From the NCBI GenBank assembly GCA_000507305.1, contig DF241750.1, positions 1 to 64,000 on the forward strand: a stretch of 64,000 nt of DNA, read 5' to 3'. Of this stretch, positions 22,821 to 34,251 are shown one piece after another. How positions within the stretch are numbered: the first letter of the stretch is position 1; the number at the start of each line of letters is the position of its first letter. The notes beneath the pieces are model-generated. The model was not told the origin of the DNA, did no database searches, and worked only from the letters and a program-made list of their open reading frames with translations. The translations under genes were made by a program, and so were the position numbers. This DNA is from Breviolum minutum Mf 1.05b.01. Taxonomy: Eukaryota > Sar > Dinophyceae > Suessiales > Symbiodiniaceae.

Positions 22821-22984
22821 TTTTTCGGGAGCCACCTGGTTTTTAATGCATAGAGCCGGGAACCTTCGGAACATCCCTTCCTTACCCCCCCAGACGTTAC
22901 GCAATCACATCGCGATTTGATGGTTGTTGTATGAAGGATGAAGATGTATTTCTTGCTGGCAAATGTTTGAAATTACCCATGAAA

Positions 22985-23085
22985 ATGTCAGATTATTATC
23001 TATATCTTTAACTTATACACATATATATGTAATATATATATATATGTAATATACACATATATATGTGATATATATATATATATAC
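22985..23085. repeat. (AT)n / TATATGTAATATA low-complexity tract
   Basis: Several TA runs with interspersed ACACATATATATG motifs. Confidence 0.85.
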
Positions 23086-23207
23086 GTTTATTCATGTGTT
23101 TATATTTATTTCCTTACATACACAATTAACGTAGCCTTCTACCTCCTTATGCCAAGTTTCGCGGTTTCGGAGCTGGCCTTTTTTTCACCTCCCATGGGAA
23201 CCTCCAG

Positions 23208-23340
23208 GTTTCACAGATCCAGCAGGTTTCGTTACTGCAGCCCAAGCAGTTCATGTGATTTCGCCACTTGAAACGGACCGAAGAACTCCAAGTTCCGTTA
23301 GGGATCCCGGGGAAACAGAGCGAAACGCTGCATAGCAGTA
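23208..23340 (+). CDS. Exon candidate, unknown protein
   Basis: After acctccag the plus frame reads PAGFVTAAQAVHVISPLETD and on to TAG at 23334. The opposite strand is also open and contains a RING2-like cysteine pattern (see rejected items). I favour + on texture and neighbours. Confidence 0.35.
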
Positions 23341-24455
23341 GCCCTAAGCGACCGAACTTCGTAAAGGGAAGCCGATATTTTGCCTAAGGAAAAAAATGGA
23401 AGACACAAAAAAAATCGTAGTTGAGACACTGGAGTTGGAAAAAATGTTTTTGTTGTCTTTTTTGTGAAGGGTTTTGCTTGTGGATGTTTTTGAAAGTGTT
23501 GCAAAGGTCACTTCAATCTTTGAATGGGTATACAAACCCCTTCTATTGGGTTGAAGACAATCCCATACAATCCACTATTAATATAGTCTATTTTGTGGAA
23601 ATAATGGCAGTTTCGACCCCATCACCTATGTACCCTTCAGAAAAAGATAACAGCCATCGTTTCGAAGATGATGTGGACTCGATCCCTGCTGGGCCAGGGT
23701 CATGTCTATGTAGAGACATGTCCCATGTCCATGACTTCTGAGGGTCTGGCAACATGTGCGGTTGGATGGTGTTTTTCAAACTGGGTTCACTCCACCTTCC
23801 GAGCATCACAATGGTGTCTGATATTTTTCTCACCCCAAAAAAAACACACAAAGCATCTCCCTGAAACCACGACTTCACCGGGCCCCAAACAGCAAATTTT
23901 TTCAAGACACAGCTCCTGGCAGTGGTGCCAAACTGTTTGTATCATTATCCACTCGCCAACAAAAAGAAAAGGAAACTGGAAAAAAAGTTGATGTTTTACA
24001 TATATATATATATACATATTCCCTTCTAAAATCCAGAAAAACTTAGGAAAAAACAACACCTTCGTTTTTTTTGGTGGTAAAAAAAATGGGTGGTAAAATT
24101 TCGTTCCAGAAAAAATATGGATCATCGAAAAAAAACGGCAAAAAACACCTAAGGATCGTTGGACCTCTGGTGAGCAATGTGGCACATTGTACCTTAGGTT
24201 GGCACAGCTGTTCCGTGCACCTCGGTGAAAAAACATTCGAAGATTGCGGGGTCTGGGCAAGTTTTGGGGTGGTGGGTACTGTTGATGATCCTGGTTCAGT
24301 TCAGAAATCCCAACCACCCATTCCCACCCTGAATGGATGGACATCTTTTAAAAACCCTTTCCGTAAATCATGGGATTTCAACTAGCAACATCAACTGGTA
24401 AACGCAGGAGTTCTCAACCATTCACTATATTGTTATCAGCTTGGGGGATGCTTAA

Positions 24456-24572
24456 CCCCCACAGGTTTAACGAATGGTTCACCTGAAAAAATGGATGGAT
24501 GATTTCCAATTTCCTGGAATCGCCTTTTGCAAGGGCTTTTTTTTGAGGTGAAGCATGTTAAACTTCAGGGGT
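24456..24572. mobile_element. Family B-like element, decayed
   Basis: Left end CCCCACAGGTTTAACGAATG, right end CATGTTAAACTTCAGGGGTG. Confidence 0.55.
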
Positions 24573-24942
24573 GTAAAAAAAGTGGCCCAAAAAAAAAAGG
24601 TTCGTTTGGGATTCCCCTACTCTCAAAATGTTTCTTTATCCTGGTAGGTGACGATTGGACCCCTGGGGGTTATATGCAAGACCTTAAAATGAATGCCTGG
24701 AAGATGATTCATTTCCTTGACCCGGCCTATTTTCAGGGTCTATGTTTGTTAGTTTCAGGGCTTCCCGGGTTGATCTCTGAGACTGGGTTTGGATACACCA
24801 AAATGTCGGATTTCGGAAACGTGAAAAATGCATGTCTGGAATGGTGGTCTGTTCTTTTTCGAAGCATCATTTTTTGCTGGTGGATTTTTTGGTATCATTT
24901 TCAGAACCACCCAACTATTGAAGGTTTGAATGTTTTTTTCAG

Positions 24943-25101
24943 ATGGTACAAATTGAAGTTCCACGCGAAATCCCCGGAGTTCCTGCCGCAAATCCCGCTC
25001 TGAATGATGGCCATCCATGGGGAAGCCGAGGGAAATCAACGGTGAAGGACTGGCCTTGCTACCGCAGCTTCTTCGAGTTTTTCACTCCTGCGCCTCGGTG
25101 A
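24943..25101 (+). CDS. Exon candidate after a strong acceptor
   Basis: The tract tgtttttttcag at 24931-24942 is followed by a 52-codon frame (MVQIEVPREIPGVPAANPAL, then KDWPCYRSFFEFFTPAPR, TGA). Another plus frame and a minus frame overlap the 3' half, so the terminal part is uncertain. Confidence 0.45.
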   Translation: MVQIEVPREIPGVPAANPALNDGHPWGSRGKSTVKDWPCYRSFFEFFTPAPR

Positions 25102-25485
25102 TAAATTTGATGTCCGGGCGTTTCGGGGCAATGTTGCTATAGAACGTTTGTCTGTTTAAGGCTAAGGTGATGTCTTTACGGATTTTACCATGGTAAATCA
25201 CCATTAAAACAACCAAATGGGGAATGTGTTTTGGTTGTTTTCCCGCCACCGGGAAAAAAAGCAAATCCGATGAGATGATGATATTTAAGGATGAACATCT
25301 AGCCAAAATCTTAGTGACTGGTGCTTAGTTGAGTCGGACTGAGGGAATGAATCTCATGGGTCATTCAGTTGAGTCTGTTCATTCCTTTACTATGTAAGGA
25401 CCCAGAAATTTCTACCATTTTGCCAGCTCTTTGAATGCTGCATTGTATGCTCAAGCTTCACTAGCTAACGACTCAGATTTTTCAG

Positions 25486-25819
25486 GCTCGGGGTCGAAGA
25501 ACAGGATTCTGAGGGGCGAGGTCCCCCCAAAGACTAACAGAGGTTGAGTTTGGAAGATGATTTTCCTGTTCATTTTGGTGTGATTTTTCAGGTTTCAATA
25601 AAAGATAGATTTTGGCAGCGATTTTTTTCCGCCCTGACACTTCGGGACAAAAATCCAAGCGGTTGGATGCAGCTGCAAGTTGCCATGAAGAATCACCACT
25701 CAGGGAATATGGTTTTTACCTTTTCCAAGTATCTTGGGCCAATGTAGGAAAAGAATAAGTCTTGCATTTGTTCGCATTGCATCATCGTCAAAACGAACAG
25801 CAAAAGTCTCAAATGAAAG
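25486..25819 (+). CDS. Exons around a family B-derived intron
   Basis: Exon 25486-25520 (SGSKNRILRGE) lies between cagatttttcag and GTCCCC. Exon 25592-about 25660 reads VSIKDRFWQRFFSALTLRD. The frame joins in phase 0 across the 71-nt intron 25521-25591, which is family B sequence. Exon 25760-25819 (LHLFALHHRQNEQQKSQMK) ends AAAG before GTAGGA. No domain recognised. Confidence 0.55.
25521..25591. mobile_element. Family B-derived intron
   Basis: Starts GTCCCCCCAAAGACTAACAG, carries the core GGAAGATGATTTTCCTGTT and ends GTGATTTTTCAG. The right inverted end has decayed into a pyrimidine tract plus acceptor. Confidence 0.65.
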
Positions 25820-25905
25820 GTAGGAATCGTGCCGAAATGATGGTGTTTGGGTTGATTGATGCCTTCTTTTTTGCTCGCATTTGTACAGACATAAGAAAAA
25901 CACAA

Positions 25906-26550
25906 CTACCACCTCCACCCACCACCACATAGCAAGTGGGAGGTGGCACTACCACCTGAGGGGGATGGAATCATATATATATATATACATAATGTATGGC
26001 ATTTCATTGTAGTGACCTCAGATGGTAAATCATCCCCCAAACTTTTCAGCAAAATTTGGGGTAGCTGGTGATATATCACGAGTTTCACCCAGTTTTTGTG
26101 GAAAAATCTGTAGATATATTGAATACACGGGGGAAAAAAACGCGTTTTTCAATTGATTACAGCCTAGCATTGAAAGACCTTGGGATATACTTCGCAATTC
26201 TCTGCACGTTACCCAGATATTTATACCCCTCGATGACTCTTGACTTTGTATTGAAATACCTTCTTGATTTGTTTCGGTGTGTGTTTTTTTTGTTGGTAGC
26301 TTCAAAGAATGGCATCCCTAAAAAATCACCCAATCACCCCCATTTGGAATCCCCACAAAATCATCTTCCAACCAAACCGACCAACCCATGACTTTGGGCC
26401 AAGGTCCTGGGCTCAACCAGTCAGAGGAGGGGGGGCCTGGAACATCCAAAACATGTTTGAAAAAGGTAAATGCCATCCAAAGATTTGGTGGAGAAAATCC
26501 AGCCAAAATGTTAGTTAGAATCCGGGAGTGGTTTTTCCAGTTTTTTTTTG
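25906..26550. other. Spacer with weak frames
   Basis: Includes a (TA)n at 25974-25986. Open frames on both strands lack convincing splice borders. Confidence 0.35.
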
Positions 26551-26555
26551 GATTT

Positions 26556-26557
<2 letters not shown>

Positions 26558-26596
<39 letters not shown>
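26558..26596. repeat. (GTT)n microsatellite
   Basis: About 13 GTT units. Confidence 0.95.
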
Positions 26597-26599
26597 CTG

Positions 26600-27740
26600 G
26601 GATGGTTTTTGATAAGAGGTTTGAAGCTACCTCTGAAATTTCAGGAACCTTTTTTTTTCTGAAAAGTTGATTTTTTCTTGGAGATGTTGCCCGGGATGTT
26701 TTTCTTTTTAACTTGATAAGCTGAAAAGTTCGAGATGAAAGAGATTCAACATAGATTTTCTATGCGTTGAGAAGGAAAAAAGCAGGAGAGATAAAGGACC
26801 CAAAAGAAAGGGATATACAGATATACAACTAAGATCACAGGCAACCAAATCCCCCCAAAACAATCAAGAAAGACCATCAATCCTCCAAGCAATGGAAAAA
26901 AAGGCCTATAAAACCCCCCAAAAAAAATCCTCCCATAAATTGCCAGGACGAAGACTATGTGGATCGTGGATTATGGCAAGGTGGCTTAGGCCTTTTGAAT
27001 CACAGTATTACTCCTGGAACCTGGTTCAGCATGGCAGATCCCATTGTCGCTTGGGTCGAAATGGCAGGTGGGGGGGAAGAGATTTTCCCGAAGGACGCCT
27101 TGGGATCCAGTGTTTTTTTTTTCGAATGGAACATCGGATCGTCCCCCCGATTTTTTGTTCAGGAAGGTCTGCATCTTCAAAAAGATGTTCATTTCGGACA
27201 TTGACCACTTCAGTTTGCCAGAGGAGTTGTGTTTTTTATGACAAATTGGGAAAGCATAAATTTGGACCTCAGTGGGGGGGTGGTAAAAACAAAAGGTCAT
27301 CTACTAGACATGTAGCCCTTCTGGTAACATAGCTGGAAGATCCCTGAAATAGGCGATTTTTGGTGCTTCCAAACATGTTGACCTATGTTGACCTTCTCGT
27401 CAGCATATCTCCATGAAAAATTCATACAGAATCTCAGGTGATAACACCTTCCAAGGAAAGAATCCTTTGATTTTTTCATTCTGAATTGGAGAGGATATGA
27501 AAGATATGAAAGGATTGGATTTTGTAGCCAGCCAAGTCCGCGTAAGAGAATTCCCCTTCAGTGTCTCAAGTTTTTTCGTTGATTCCCCCGGAATCATTGG
27601 CAGCCGTTTTTTGTGAAACTACTCCCTTTCGATCTCACTTGGTAAGCCAAGTTTTGTTGAAAACGCTTTCGTTGCTGAAATGCCTTCATGGGAATGTACA
27701 GGTACTTCCCCCCCGGAGGAAATAAGGCCTTTTTCGGGGA
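26600..27740. other. Spacer with a coding-like patch
   Basis: Open frames on + at 26892-27332 and on - at 26986-27300 overlap; strand and borders cannot be fixed. Nothing else supported. Confidence 0.3.
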
Positions 27741-27917
27741 CTTGTTACGGCCGCCGAGGGGGGTGGCATTGGGGTGCCCGTTTTCGGGCTGATTTTTGAG
27801 GCCATGAAGAGTGCCGGACCCGGTCTTTTCTATATGTGCTGGTGCTGGTCAGGGGAAGGTGGGTCGCGGTGGATTTTTGATAAGGTTTCGGTTGCAACGG
27901 GGTTGCAGTTTGGCTGC

Positions 27918-27918
27918 A

Positions 27919-27954
<36 letters not shown>

Positions 27955-27990
27955 CGACAACGACAACAACAACAACAACGACAACGACAA

Positions 27991-28021
<31 letters not shown>

Positions 28022-28078
28022 AACAACAGCGACAGCAACAGCAACAGCAGCAACGGCAGCAACGGCAGCAACGGCAAA
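27918..28078. repeat. Degenerate CAA/CGA/CAG microsatellite
   Basis: About 160 bp of CAA, CGA and CAG triplets; every frame is a homopolymer-like peptide. Confidence 0.95.
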
Positions 28079-28368
28079 TAATGATAATAAAGGTTCAAAT
28101 GCAATTGCAAATGCAATCATGTAATCTGTAATCGTTAATTTGTAAAAAGAAGTGAACAACATCAATTTGTACATCACAACTATCTCATCAACTGTTGACT
28201 TTGCATCTCGACTCAACATCAAAAGGGTATGCAAATCCACCACCGTAGATCAAGTTTACCACCCACGGTCTTTCAGAGGCTTAGAGCAGTCACCTGGCCT
28301 CTTGGTCCGACCCTTCCCCTTCTTGGGCTTTTCCCCTGTGAAACATGGTGCTTCCCATTTGATTTCAG

Positions 28369-28820
28369 GCAACTTCTCATGCCAACAACACGAGGATTTT
28401 GCGGTGACAGCAGGTGGGGGGGTTTTTGGTGGTTTGAGTCAAATGGAGACGTTGAGGTTTCTGGTAAGGTTTCTGATTGGAAATTTTCATGGGAAATTTT
28501 GCCAAAATCCTGACTACATGACCAACCGTAAAATGCTGGAAACTGGAGTGTTTGGAATGTAGAGAGGGTTCTTGTGCATTTGAAAATGGGATTAGCCTCA
28601 CCTTGGCGAATGACCATAGTACCAGCAAATATGATGAAATCATAGTACCAGGTGACACCTTGAATTATCATGGGTGAAATCTTGTTGATCTTCCATTTTT
28701 GTTTGTTGTTTTTCGTTTGATAGTGTTTTCCAGGCGAGGTTCATTCAAGCTTCAAAATTTGGGTGTCAGTTTGGTGAATTCACGAATTATGAGCCAACAT
28801 TCGCCATTGAAAATGATTAC
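28369..28820 (+). CDS. Exon candidates, unknown protein
   Basis: Exon 28369-28413 lies between tgatttcag and GTGGGG and reads NFSCQQHEDFAVTA. Exon 28734-28820 follows gtgttttccag and ends GATTAC before GTGAGT; it reads RFIQASKFGCQFGEFTNYEP and on. Strong borders, especially GTGAGT; no domain recognised. Confidence 0.5.
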
Positions 28821-29072
28821 GTGAGTCATATGTTTTAATTGTGTTTATGCATAGTGTAGTATAGTGTGTATTTAGATATTGTACAGGTGATGAAGAAATC
28901 TAAATTTAGAAGCAAACATTCAAGATATGTTAGCACATGATTGCACTTATTTGTTGGCATGGTGGGGCCTGATGGCGCAACCGAAACGAAAACTTGAAAC
29001 AAAAAACGGCTGCAGTGGAGAATTTTTTTGGAGGAAAAATATTCTGAACCAAGTTGAACTGAAAAAAGTTAA

Positions 29073-29163
29073 CTAGGTGGTGGTTTCATTTTTTTCCATC
29101 CCTACCTGGGGAAATGATCTAATTTCACCAATATTTTTCAACTGGGTTGAAAACACCAACTAG
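29073..29163. mobile_element. Family A element with TTAA target duplication
   Basis: CTAGGTGGTGGTTTC to GAAAACACCAACTAG; flanked by TTAA at 29069-29072 and 29164-29167. Confidence 0.9.
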
Positions 29164-29255
29164 TTAATGGCTGGAAATTGACAAAATTTCTGAGCAAATT
29201 ATTTTGACCAACCATTCGCCGCCGGTTTGTCACCCTAAACTGGTGGGAATGTAAG

Positions 29256-30093
29256 GGAATCCTCCAAAAAGCCCTTCAGAACGTTGGGTGTCCCCAACAA
29301 AACCCTGATAAATGAGTTGTTGGAACATGCAGGTTTTGCAACCAACTAAAAGTATGGGACCCCCAACTACCTTTATTCTACGCTCCCTGAAACTAACATA
29401 GCCCCTAGAAATAGACCCATCCCGAAAGGAAAGGATCGTCTTCCAATCATCCATTTTCAGGTGCAAATCATTTATTTTCAGGTAGGGTACACTCCGGTAA
29501 ACTAACATAGCTGGCTGGAAAATGGACCCTTATTGAGTCGATGTAGTTCCTATTGAAAATGGTGATTTTGCAGCCAGCAAAATTAAGTTTACCAGAGGGT
29601 AATTTGCCCTAAATTTCATGGCTTCCAGGTTGTTTTTTCGATATCTCCAAGGTCTCTTCGTCATGGAAGGGCCACACACTCAAGAAGATGCCTGGTTCAA
29701 TGCACGAGTTGATGAGATTCGTTTTTTTCATCGTTTCTTCACGAAAATCGCGGTGGCAAAAATCCATGTTGTCAATAGATAAAAAAGATGAAGTTGAATT
29801 TTTTAGACTGTTTCGATGCCGGATCGATGCCCCAACTCTTGGAGAGAATCACCAGGTGTTTTTTTCAAACGACTATATGCGTGTTTCCAAAAATAAGGGT
29901 ATTCCAAAATGGATGGTTTATAATGAAAAACCCTATTAAAATGGATGATTTGGGGGTACCACTATTTTCGGAAACCTCCATATATGCTTCAATTTGGCCT
30001 TGATTTCTTAACAGCAACCAACGGGGAACTTCGAAGTTCGGCTTCGTAAATAGATGCGAAACTTCGTCGTGGACCCAACGCTTGCAAACCAAG
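29256..30093 (+). CDS. Exon candidates, unknown protein
   Basis: 29256-29332 (KKPFRTLGVPNKTLINELLE; AG|G acceptor, GCAG before GTTTTG). 29652-29752 (GPHTQEDAWFNARVDEIRFF). 29807-29855 after gaattttttag, before GTGTTT. 30015-30093 after gatttcttaacag, ending AAG before GTTTGC (GTSKFGFVNRCETSSWTQRL). Families B and D lie between the first and second, and family C between the last two. The last two chain in phase if 29807-29855 is read CFDAGSMPQLLERIT. Order within one gene is inference. Confidence 0.5.
29385..29488. mobile_element. Family B element
   Basis: GCTCCCTGAAACTAACATAG at the left, core GAAAGGAAAGGATCGTCTTC, right end ATTTATTTTCAGGTAGGG. Confidence 0.8.
29490..29602. mobile_element. 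Family D element, abutting family B
   Basis: ACACTCCGGTAAACTAACAT at the left, core GAGTCGATGTAGTTCCTATT, right end TTAAGTTTACCAGAGGGTA. Directly follows the family B copy. Confidence 0.85.
29877..29990. mobile_element. Family C element
   Basis: GTGTTTCCAAAAATAAGGGT at the left, ATGGATGATTTGGGGGTACC inside, ACTATTTTCGGAAACCTCC at the right. Confidence 0.9.
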
Positions 30094-30134
30094 GTTTGCC
30101 CAGGAGATGTTGTCGGCTCCCTTTGAAAAAAACT

Positions 30135-30229
30135 ATATACCCTCCGGGGAACTAACATATCCCCAAAAAATGGCATTTTGAAGATGATTTTCCTTTTTCT
30201 CAGGTGGGATATGTTAATTCCCTGGAGGG
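30135..30229. mobile_element. Family B element, near-identical to 18678-18776
   Basis: ACCCTCCGGGGAACTAACAT to TTAATTCCCTGGAGGGTATG, core GAAGATGATTTTCCTTTTT. Confidence 0.9.
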
Positions 30230-30403
30230 TATGCCTAAACCCTGTCGCAGTGGAAATTCACAATCTACTCATCTACTACCCGTTTTTTTTTGGAGAAGCC
30301 TGCTAAAAATAAACCTTGACTATCCATTGTTGCAGTGTTGAGGTAGGGCCCTGTATTCATTTATTTATTCATATGATTTATATATATATTGATGGATGCC
30401 GAG

Positions 30404-30774
30404 ATTCAAATCTTTTGTTCGGGAATGCTCAACTGAAACGAATGGTAAACGAATAGCTACGGAAATTTTGTTGCTGATGGCGGAACGCCCCAGAAATAAA
30501 TCTTTCGAAAGTTCCAGGTAGAAGGTGGTTTTGTTTAAAGCATGTTCATCATTCAACTGGCAAGTACACAAAACAAAAAACACTGAAATCTGCCAGATGT
30601 ATTTGTGTTTTGTTGTAGCTTCTTATAATATGCTACTAACCCTCCAGGTAAATTTTGGAAATTCCTTACCTGGCTAACCAAGGGGATCGGGATATATGTT
30701 GCAAGGAGGGTTCCCCCCCAAAAAAAATAGAGCTACCTGAGGAGCTCACCATTGTACACGGCAGCACGCTGGAG
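30404..30774 (+). CDS. Two exon candidates
   Basis: Exon about 30404-30517 ends TTCCAG before GTAGAA and reads FVRECSTETNGKRIATEILL and on. Exon 30731-30774 follows aaaatag and ends GAG before GTGGTT (LPEELTIVHGSTLE). They do not join directly in phase, so another exon may lie between. Confidence 0.45.
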
Positions 30775-31220
30775 GTGGTTAGACAAAAATGAGGGGAGTG
30801 TGATGGGCTTGGAAGCCAACCTGTCGTGTTGAAAATCAACCTGTCTGAAAGATATGCATAGTTAGATTTTTGGTATGTAGAGAGTTATGCTTATAGTCAT
30901 CTTTGGATGTTAACTATCCACATTTACAAATCCATCTTTTTTGCTGCTTTTTTGTCGCTGAATTGCCATGGGTTTCTTTTTTCTCTGCAAATATCCAGGT
31001 TGAAATATCACTTTAAGATAAGAATATATACACATGTATCTCTACCATTTATTTTCTATGTTTATATATACATATTCCCTATATTTGCATATTTGTGATT
31101 TGTCCATGTATATTTCTATCAAAAAATATGCGTGTATATATATATATATGTTAATCTATTTAAATTATATCTCATGCACACATTTACGTGTATATATATA
31201 TATATATACACCCTAGGTAA
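30775..31220. other. AT-rich spacer
   Basis: Long (TA)n tracts near 31136-31212; no gene supported. Confidence 0.6.
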
Positions 31221-31304
31221 GTTACAAAAAATGGACACGATCTGTTCTTTACCAATGANGGAAGTTCAAAAAATGGACACGATCTGTCTTTTCCAAATGA
31301 GATC
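31221..31304. repeat. Two-copy tandem repeat with an ambiguous base
   Basis: AAAAAATGGACACGATCTGT is repeated about 43 bp apart; position 31259 is N. Confidence 0.8.
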
Positions 31305-31642
31305 ACTTGAAATACATTGGTCGTACCCTTCTTGAAAAGGCCAATGATTTTTGCTGATCATTCATGTTTTAGTTTTTTTTTGCAGGGTCATTCCATTGTA
31401 TGTTGATTGATAGGTTGCCAATCTAGACAGCCTTGACAGATTTCAGATTTGCACCTCAAGCACTGATCAGCGGCCTGGCCATTTGTGGATGAAAAACTAT
31501 CCAGCTACTGTAATTATATTGGGAATTATAGGGATTATGATAAGCCAGGAAAGAAGGATCCCGAAATCAACCGATCAGATCCAATCAGCCCCCTTGGAAT
31601 TCTTCCCTTGTCCCTTCTGGTAAAACCTCTGTCCGGTTTCAG

Positions 31643-31778
31643 CCCGCAAATCTTTTGCCGCCGTCCCGGCGGCCGGCAGTTCAATATTTCCGGTTCTGGG
31701 CTTCAAGCCGGTGACTACATGACAGCCATTCACGTCACGGATAAATGTTCGGGTCTCTTTGGCCCCGATTTGTTCGAT
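31643..31778 (+). CDS. Exon candidate, possible Ig-like/TIG-like repeat
   Basis: Follows ctgtccggtttcag and ends GAT before GTGTTT. It reads FNISGSGLQAGDYMTAIHV then DKCSGLFGPD. Only this frame is open. The pattern (F-x-I-S-G-x-G-L ... G-D ... C) resembles beta-sandwich repeats of large protist surface proteins, but this is a resemblance from memory, not an assignment. Confidence 0.5.
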
Positions 31779-31799
31779 GTGTTTGCTACACCGTGTTTG

Positions 31800-32840
31800 T
31801 TGAGAGAATGTTTTTAGCCCCCTCTACAATCAACCAGGAAAATTACGTGCATGCGAAAATTTGCAAGGAAGACATGGGGATAGCCAAAATTTGTTTGGAG
31901 GTAATGTGTATTGATTGAATGGCTGGAATTGTAAATCTGATGTTATTTGACCGTTGGCTTCGCCTAGATAGATCATAAATGCATCTACTCGTAAGATCAA
32001 CAAATGAGACTGCGTTGTGAAAACGTTTTTTTCCCAAGTTCATGGCACCAAGAAACGAAAAGAATATCAGGTCCATAATCTCAAGCCACTGTGGATCAAA
32101 ATGATTGGACCCCCCATATTTATGGGTCCCAAACACAATCAATTCAAAATTGTTTTTTAAAAAATGACTATGTAGAAGCATCTATAGATTTGGGTTACAA
32201 AATGGTTTGTCTTCACACAGTACTTTGCTACAAGAAATTTGTGTATAGCATTTTGTAGCCTTTAGTGGCTAGCCATTTTGATTCATAGGGAAAAAATAGC
32301 TACGTGCATTGATCAAGTTTTCCATGGCAATTTCCAAAAAAACTGCCTCCAAAAAAACGCTGCGGGAAGCGAAACGGAAAATATACCCTATTTTAAGTAG
32401 GTTATATTCCATTACTAACCATTTACTAACTTGCTGGGACATTCAAGTAGTCAACCAACCCATTATAGAGGTGAAAGAATCCATTGATCCTAAGTACCAG
32501 CAGGACATACCAATAATTTTCCTTGTAATTTCCTATATCTGATGAAACGGGTTTCTCCCCGGTGAAACCCATGAATTTTCTGTCATTTTGTGTGTCTTTT
32601 TTTCTCGGGGGCCGTAGTTCACACCCTCATGTGTAAGTGATGTTTGGTGGTTTCACCTTGAACTGTGAGAAAAAAATCACCTGGTAATGAGTTGGTGGAT
32701 TGTCTTCCCATCTTTTTGGGATGTGATGTTCACAAAAAGGCATATGAAAACGGATGTCTTGAGCGAAAGTATCTCAATGATTCACGTTGACCTGGAGTTG
32801 GATCCAATCTTTTTCGTTGCAAAATGCTTTGGATGATTTG
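31800..32840. other. Spacer, weak frames only
   Basis: A minus frame (31843-32181) and a plus frame (32309-32542) exist without convincing splice borders or motifs. Confidence 0.35.
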
Positions 32841-32847
32841 TGTGTTT

Positions 32848-32964
32848 CTAGGTGGTGGTTTCAAATATTTTTTATGTTCACCCCTATTTGATATTATTTG
32901 ATCCTATTCGGGGAAATGATCCAATTGACTAATATTTTTCAAATGGGTTGAAACCACCAAATAG
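32848..32964. mobile_element. Family A element with GTTT target duplication
   Basis: CTAGGTGGTGGTTTCAAAT to TTGAAACCACCAAATAG; flanked by GTTT at 32844-32847 and 32965-32968. The interior has an extra ATTTGAT duplication. Confidence 0.9.
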
Positions 32965-33260
32965 GTTTGCTTTGTGTATAAATGATCCCATTCGTTCTTA
33001 AATCACACTAAAAAAAAAAACATGAATAATCTAAGGGTCCCACGCCCACCTAGTTGAAATTTCCACCCCCCCTCAAGTTAGTCCCTGGAAGTTTAACAGC
33101 TTGCCCCTGTCACTTTACCAAAGCCCTAATGGAAAGAAGCTGTCTCTTCCAACTATCATTTTTCTCCAACCGTTAATCTGTCGTTTTTGGTGTTTTTTTC
33201 GCCAGGTGATTTTTGTGGGTTTTTGTTGGCCTACAAAAATGGTGTGTTTGTTTTTTTCAG

Positions 33261-33310
33261 AGATTTCCGGAAGCATATTTTTTCAAACCTTTCCCATGAC
33301 CACCCTTGAG
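33261..33310 (+). CDS. Exon candidate
   Basis: Follows gtttgtttttttcag and ends CTTGAG before GTTCAA; reads SGSIFFQTFPMTTLE. A second open stretch at 33330-33456 (DGYYYHFGDAPWVLASGSP) may be another exon. Confidence 0.4.
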
Positions 33311-33539
33311 GTTCAAGTTACTTAAATGTGACCACTACTGATGGATATTACTATCATTTTGGTGATGCACCTTGGGTCCTTGCAAGTGGAAGTCCAACCC
33401 CCGGGACCAACCCCGGGGGGAAGGGGAATCAACCAAGGGAAACCGGAACAGTTTTGGTTGTGAAACGTTGGTGTTTGTTGGGGCATTTTCAGGTCCTCCT
33501 GGTCCTGAATTTCCGAAATGAAGGCTTAAATTAAGAATA

Positions 33540-34030
33540 GAATCATAGGAATAAATGCCAATAATAATAAAGATCAATAAAGATAATAGTACTATGATAA
33601 GAAAAGAAAAAGAAATATTGATATGAAATAGAATAATAGAAATAAATGTTGTTTAGATGTTTTGTACATCCCAGGTGGGTGTTTGGGATTTGTTTGAGAT
33701 GTGGAAAAAATTCTCATGATGGGATCCGCCGAATATCAAGAAAGGTCAGGTCATGTCGGTCATGTCCTCAGCGTTACAACATGGAAAACGTTGAAACCGA
33801 ATCTCCAAACGAAAGAAATTGAGCCATGAAAAACAAAAAACCTCCCTACTTTTCCATCAAATCCTGGCTGTTTAATAGGGATCCAAAAAATAATGGTTTA
33901 TTATAAATACAATAATTCCCACAACTGGGTAGGATGTCATTCCCCGCCCTAAGCAACCAGGGGCCTTTATAATGGTATGAAATAATCCCTATACAACTGG
34001 GTAGTTGTTCATCCCCTATCGAGATCTCAA
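33540..34030. other. AT-rich spacer with family F hairpin-like repeat
   Basis: 33880-34005 carries two copies of CAACTGGGTAG with TAATGGTTTAT/ATAATGG motifs. Similar motif sets occur near 36600, 41530 and 48850, suggesting another decayed MITE family. Confidence 0.4.
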
Positions 34031-34031
34031 G

Positions 34032-34206
34032 GTGATGGAGGAACAGTTGCCACCTGGATATTTCAATCTCTGTTGGTGTCGTATCTTGGACGGATGAGCT
34101 TCGAAGTTTTGATTTCCTGGATGTTTACCGAAAATGCTGGAAAAAAATGAGCATTTTTTTCACCTTGGTTTTGAAACCAGGTGTTGCAAGGACTACTAAC
34201 CCATGA

Positions 34207-34251
<45 letters not shown>

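Noticed and set aside
23189-23383. Antisense 65-codon frame with HMNCLGCSNETCWIC, resembling RING2 of RBR ubiquitin ligases
   Set aside because: The catalytic cysteine position is arginine, no other RBR exon is visible nearby, and the plus strand of the same DNA has better coding texture and matches neighbouring strand.
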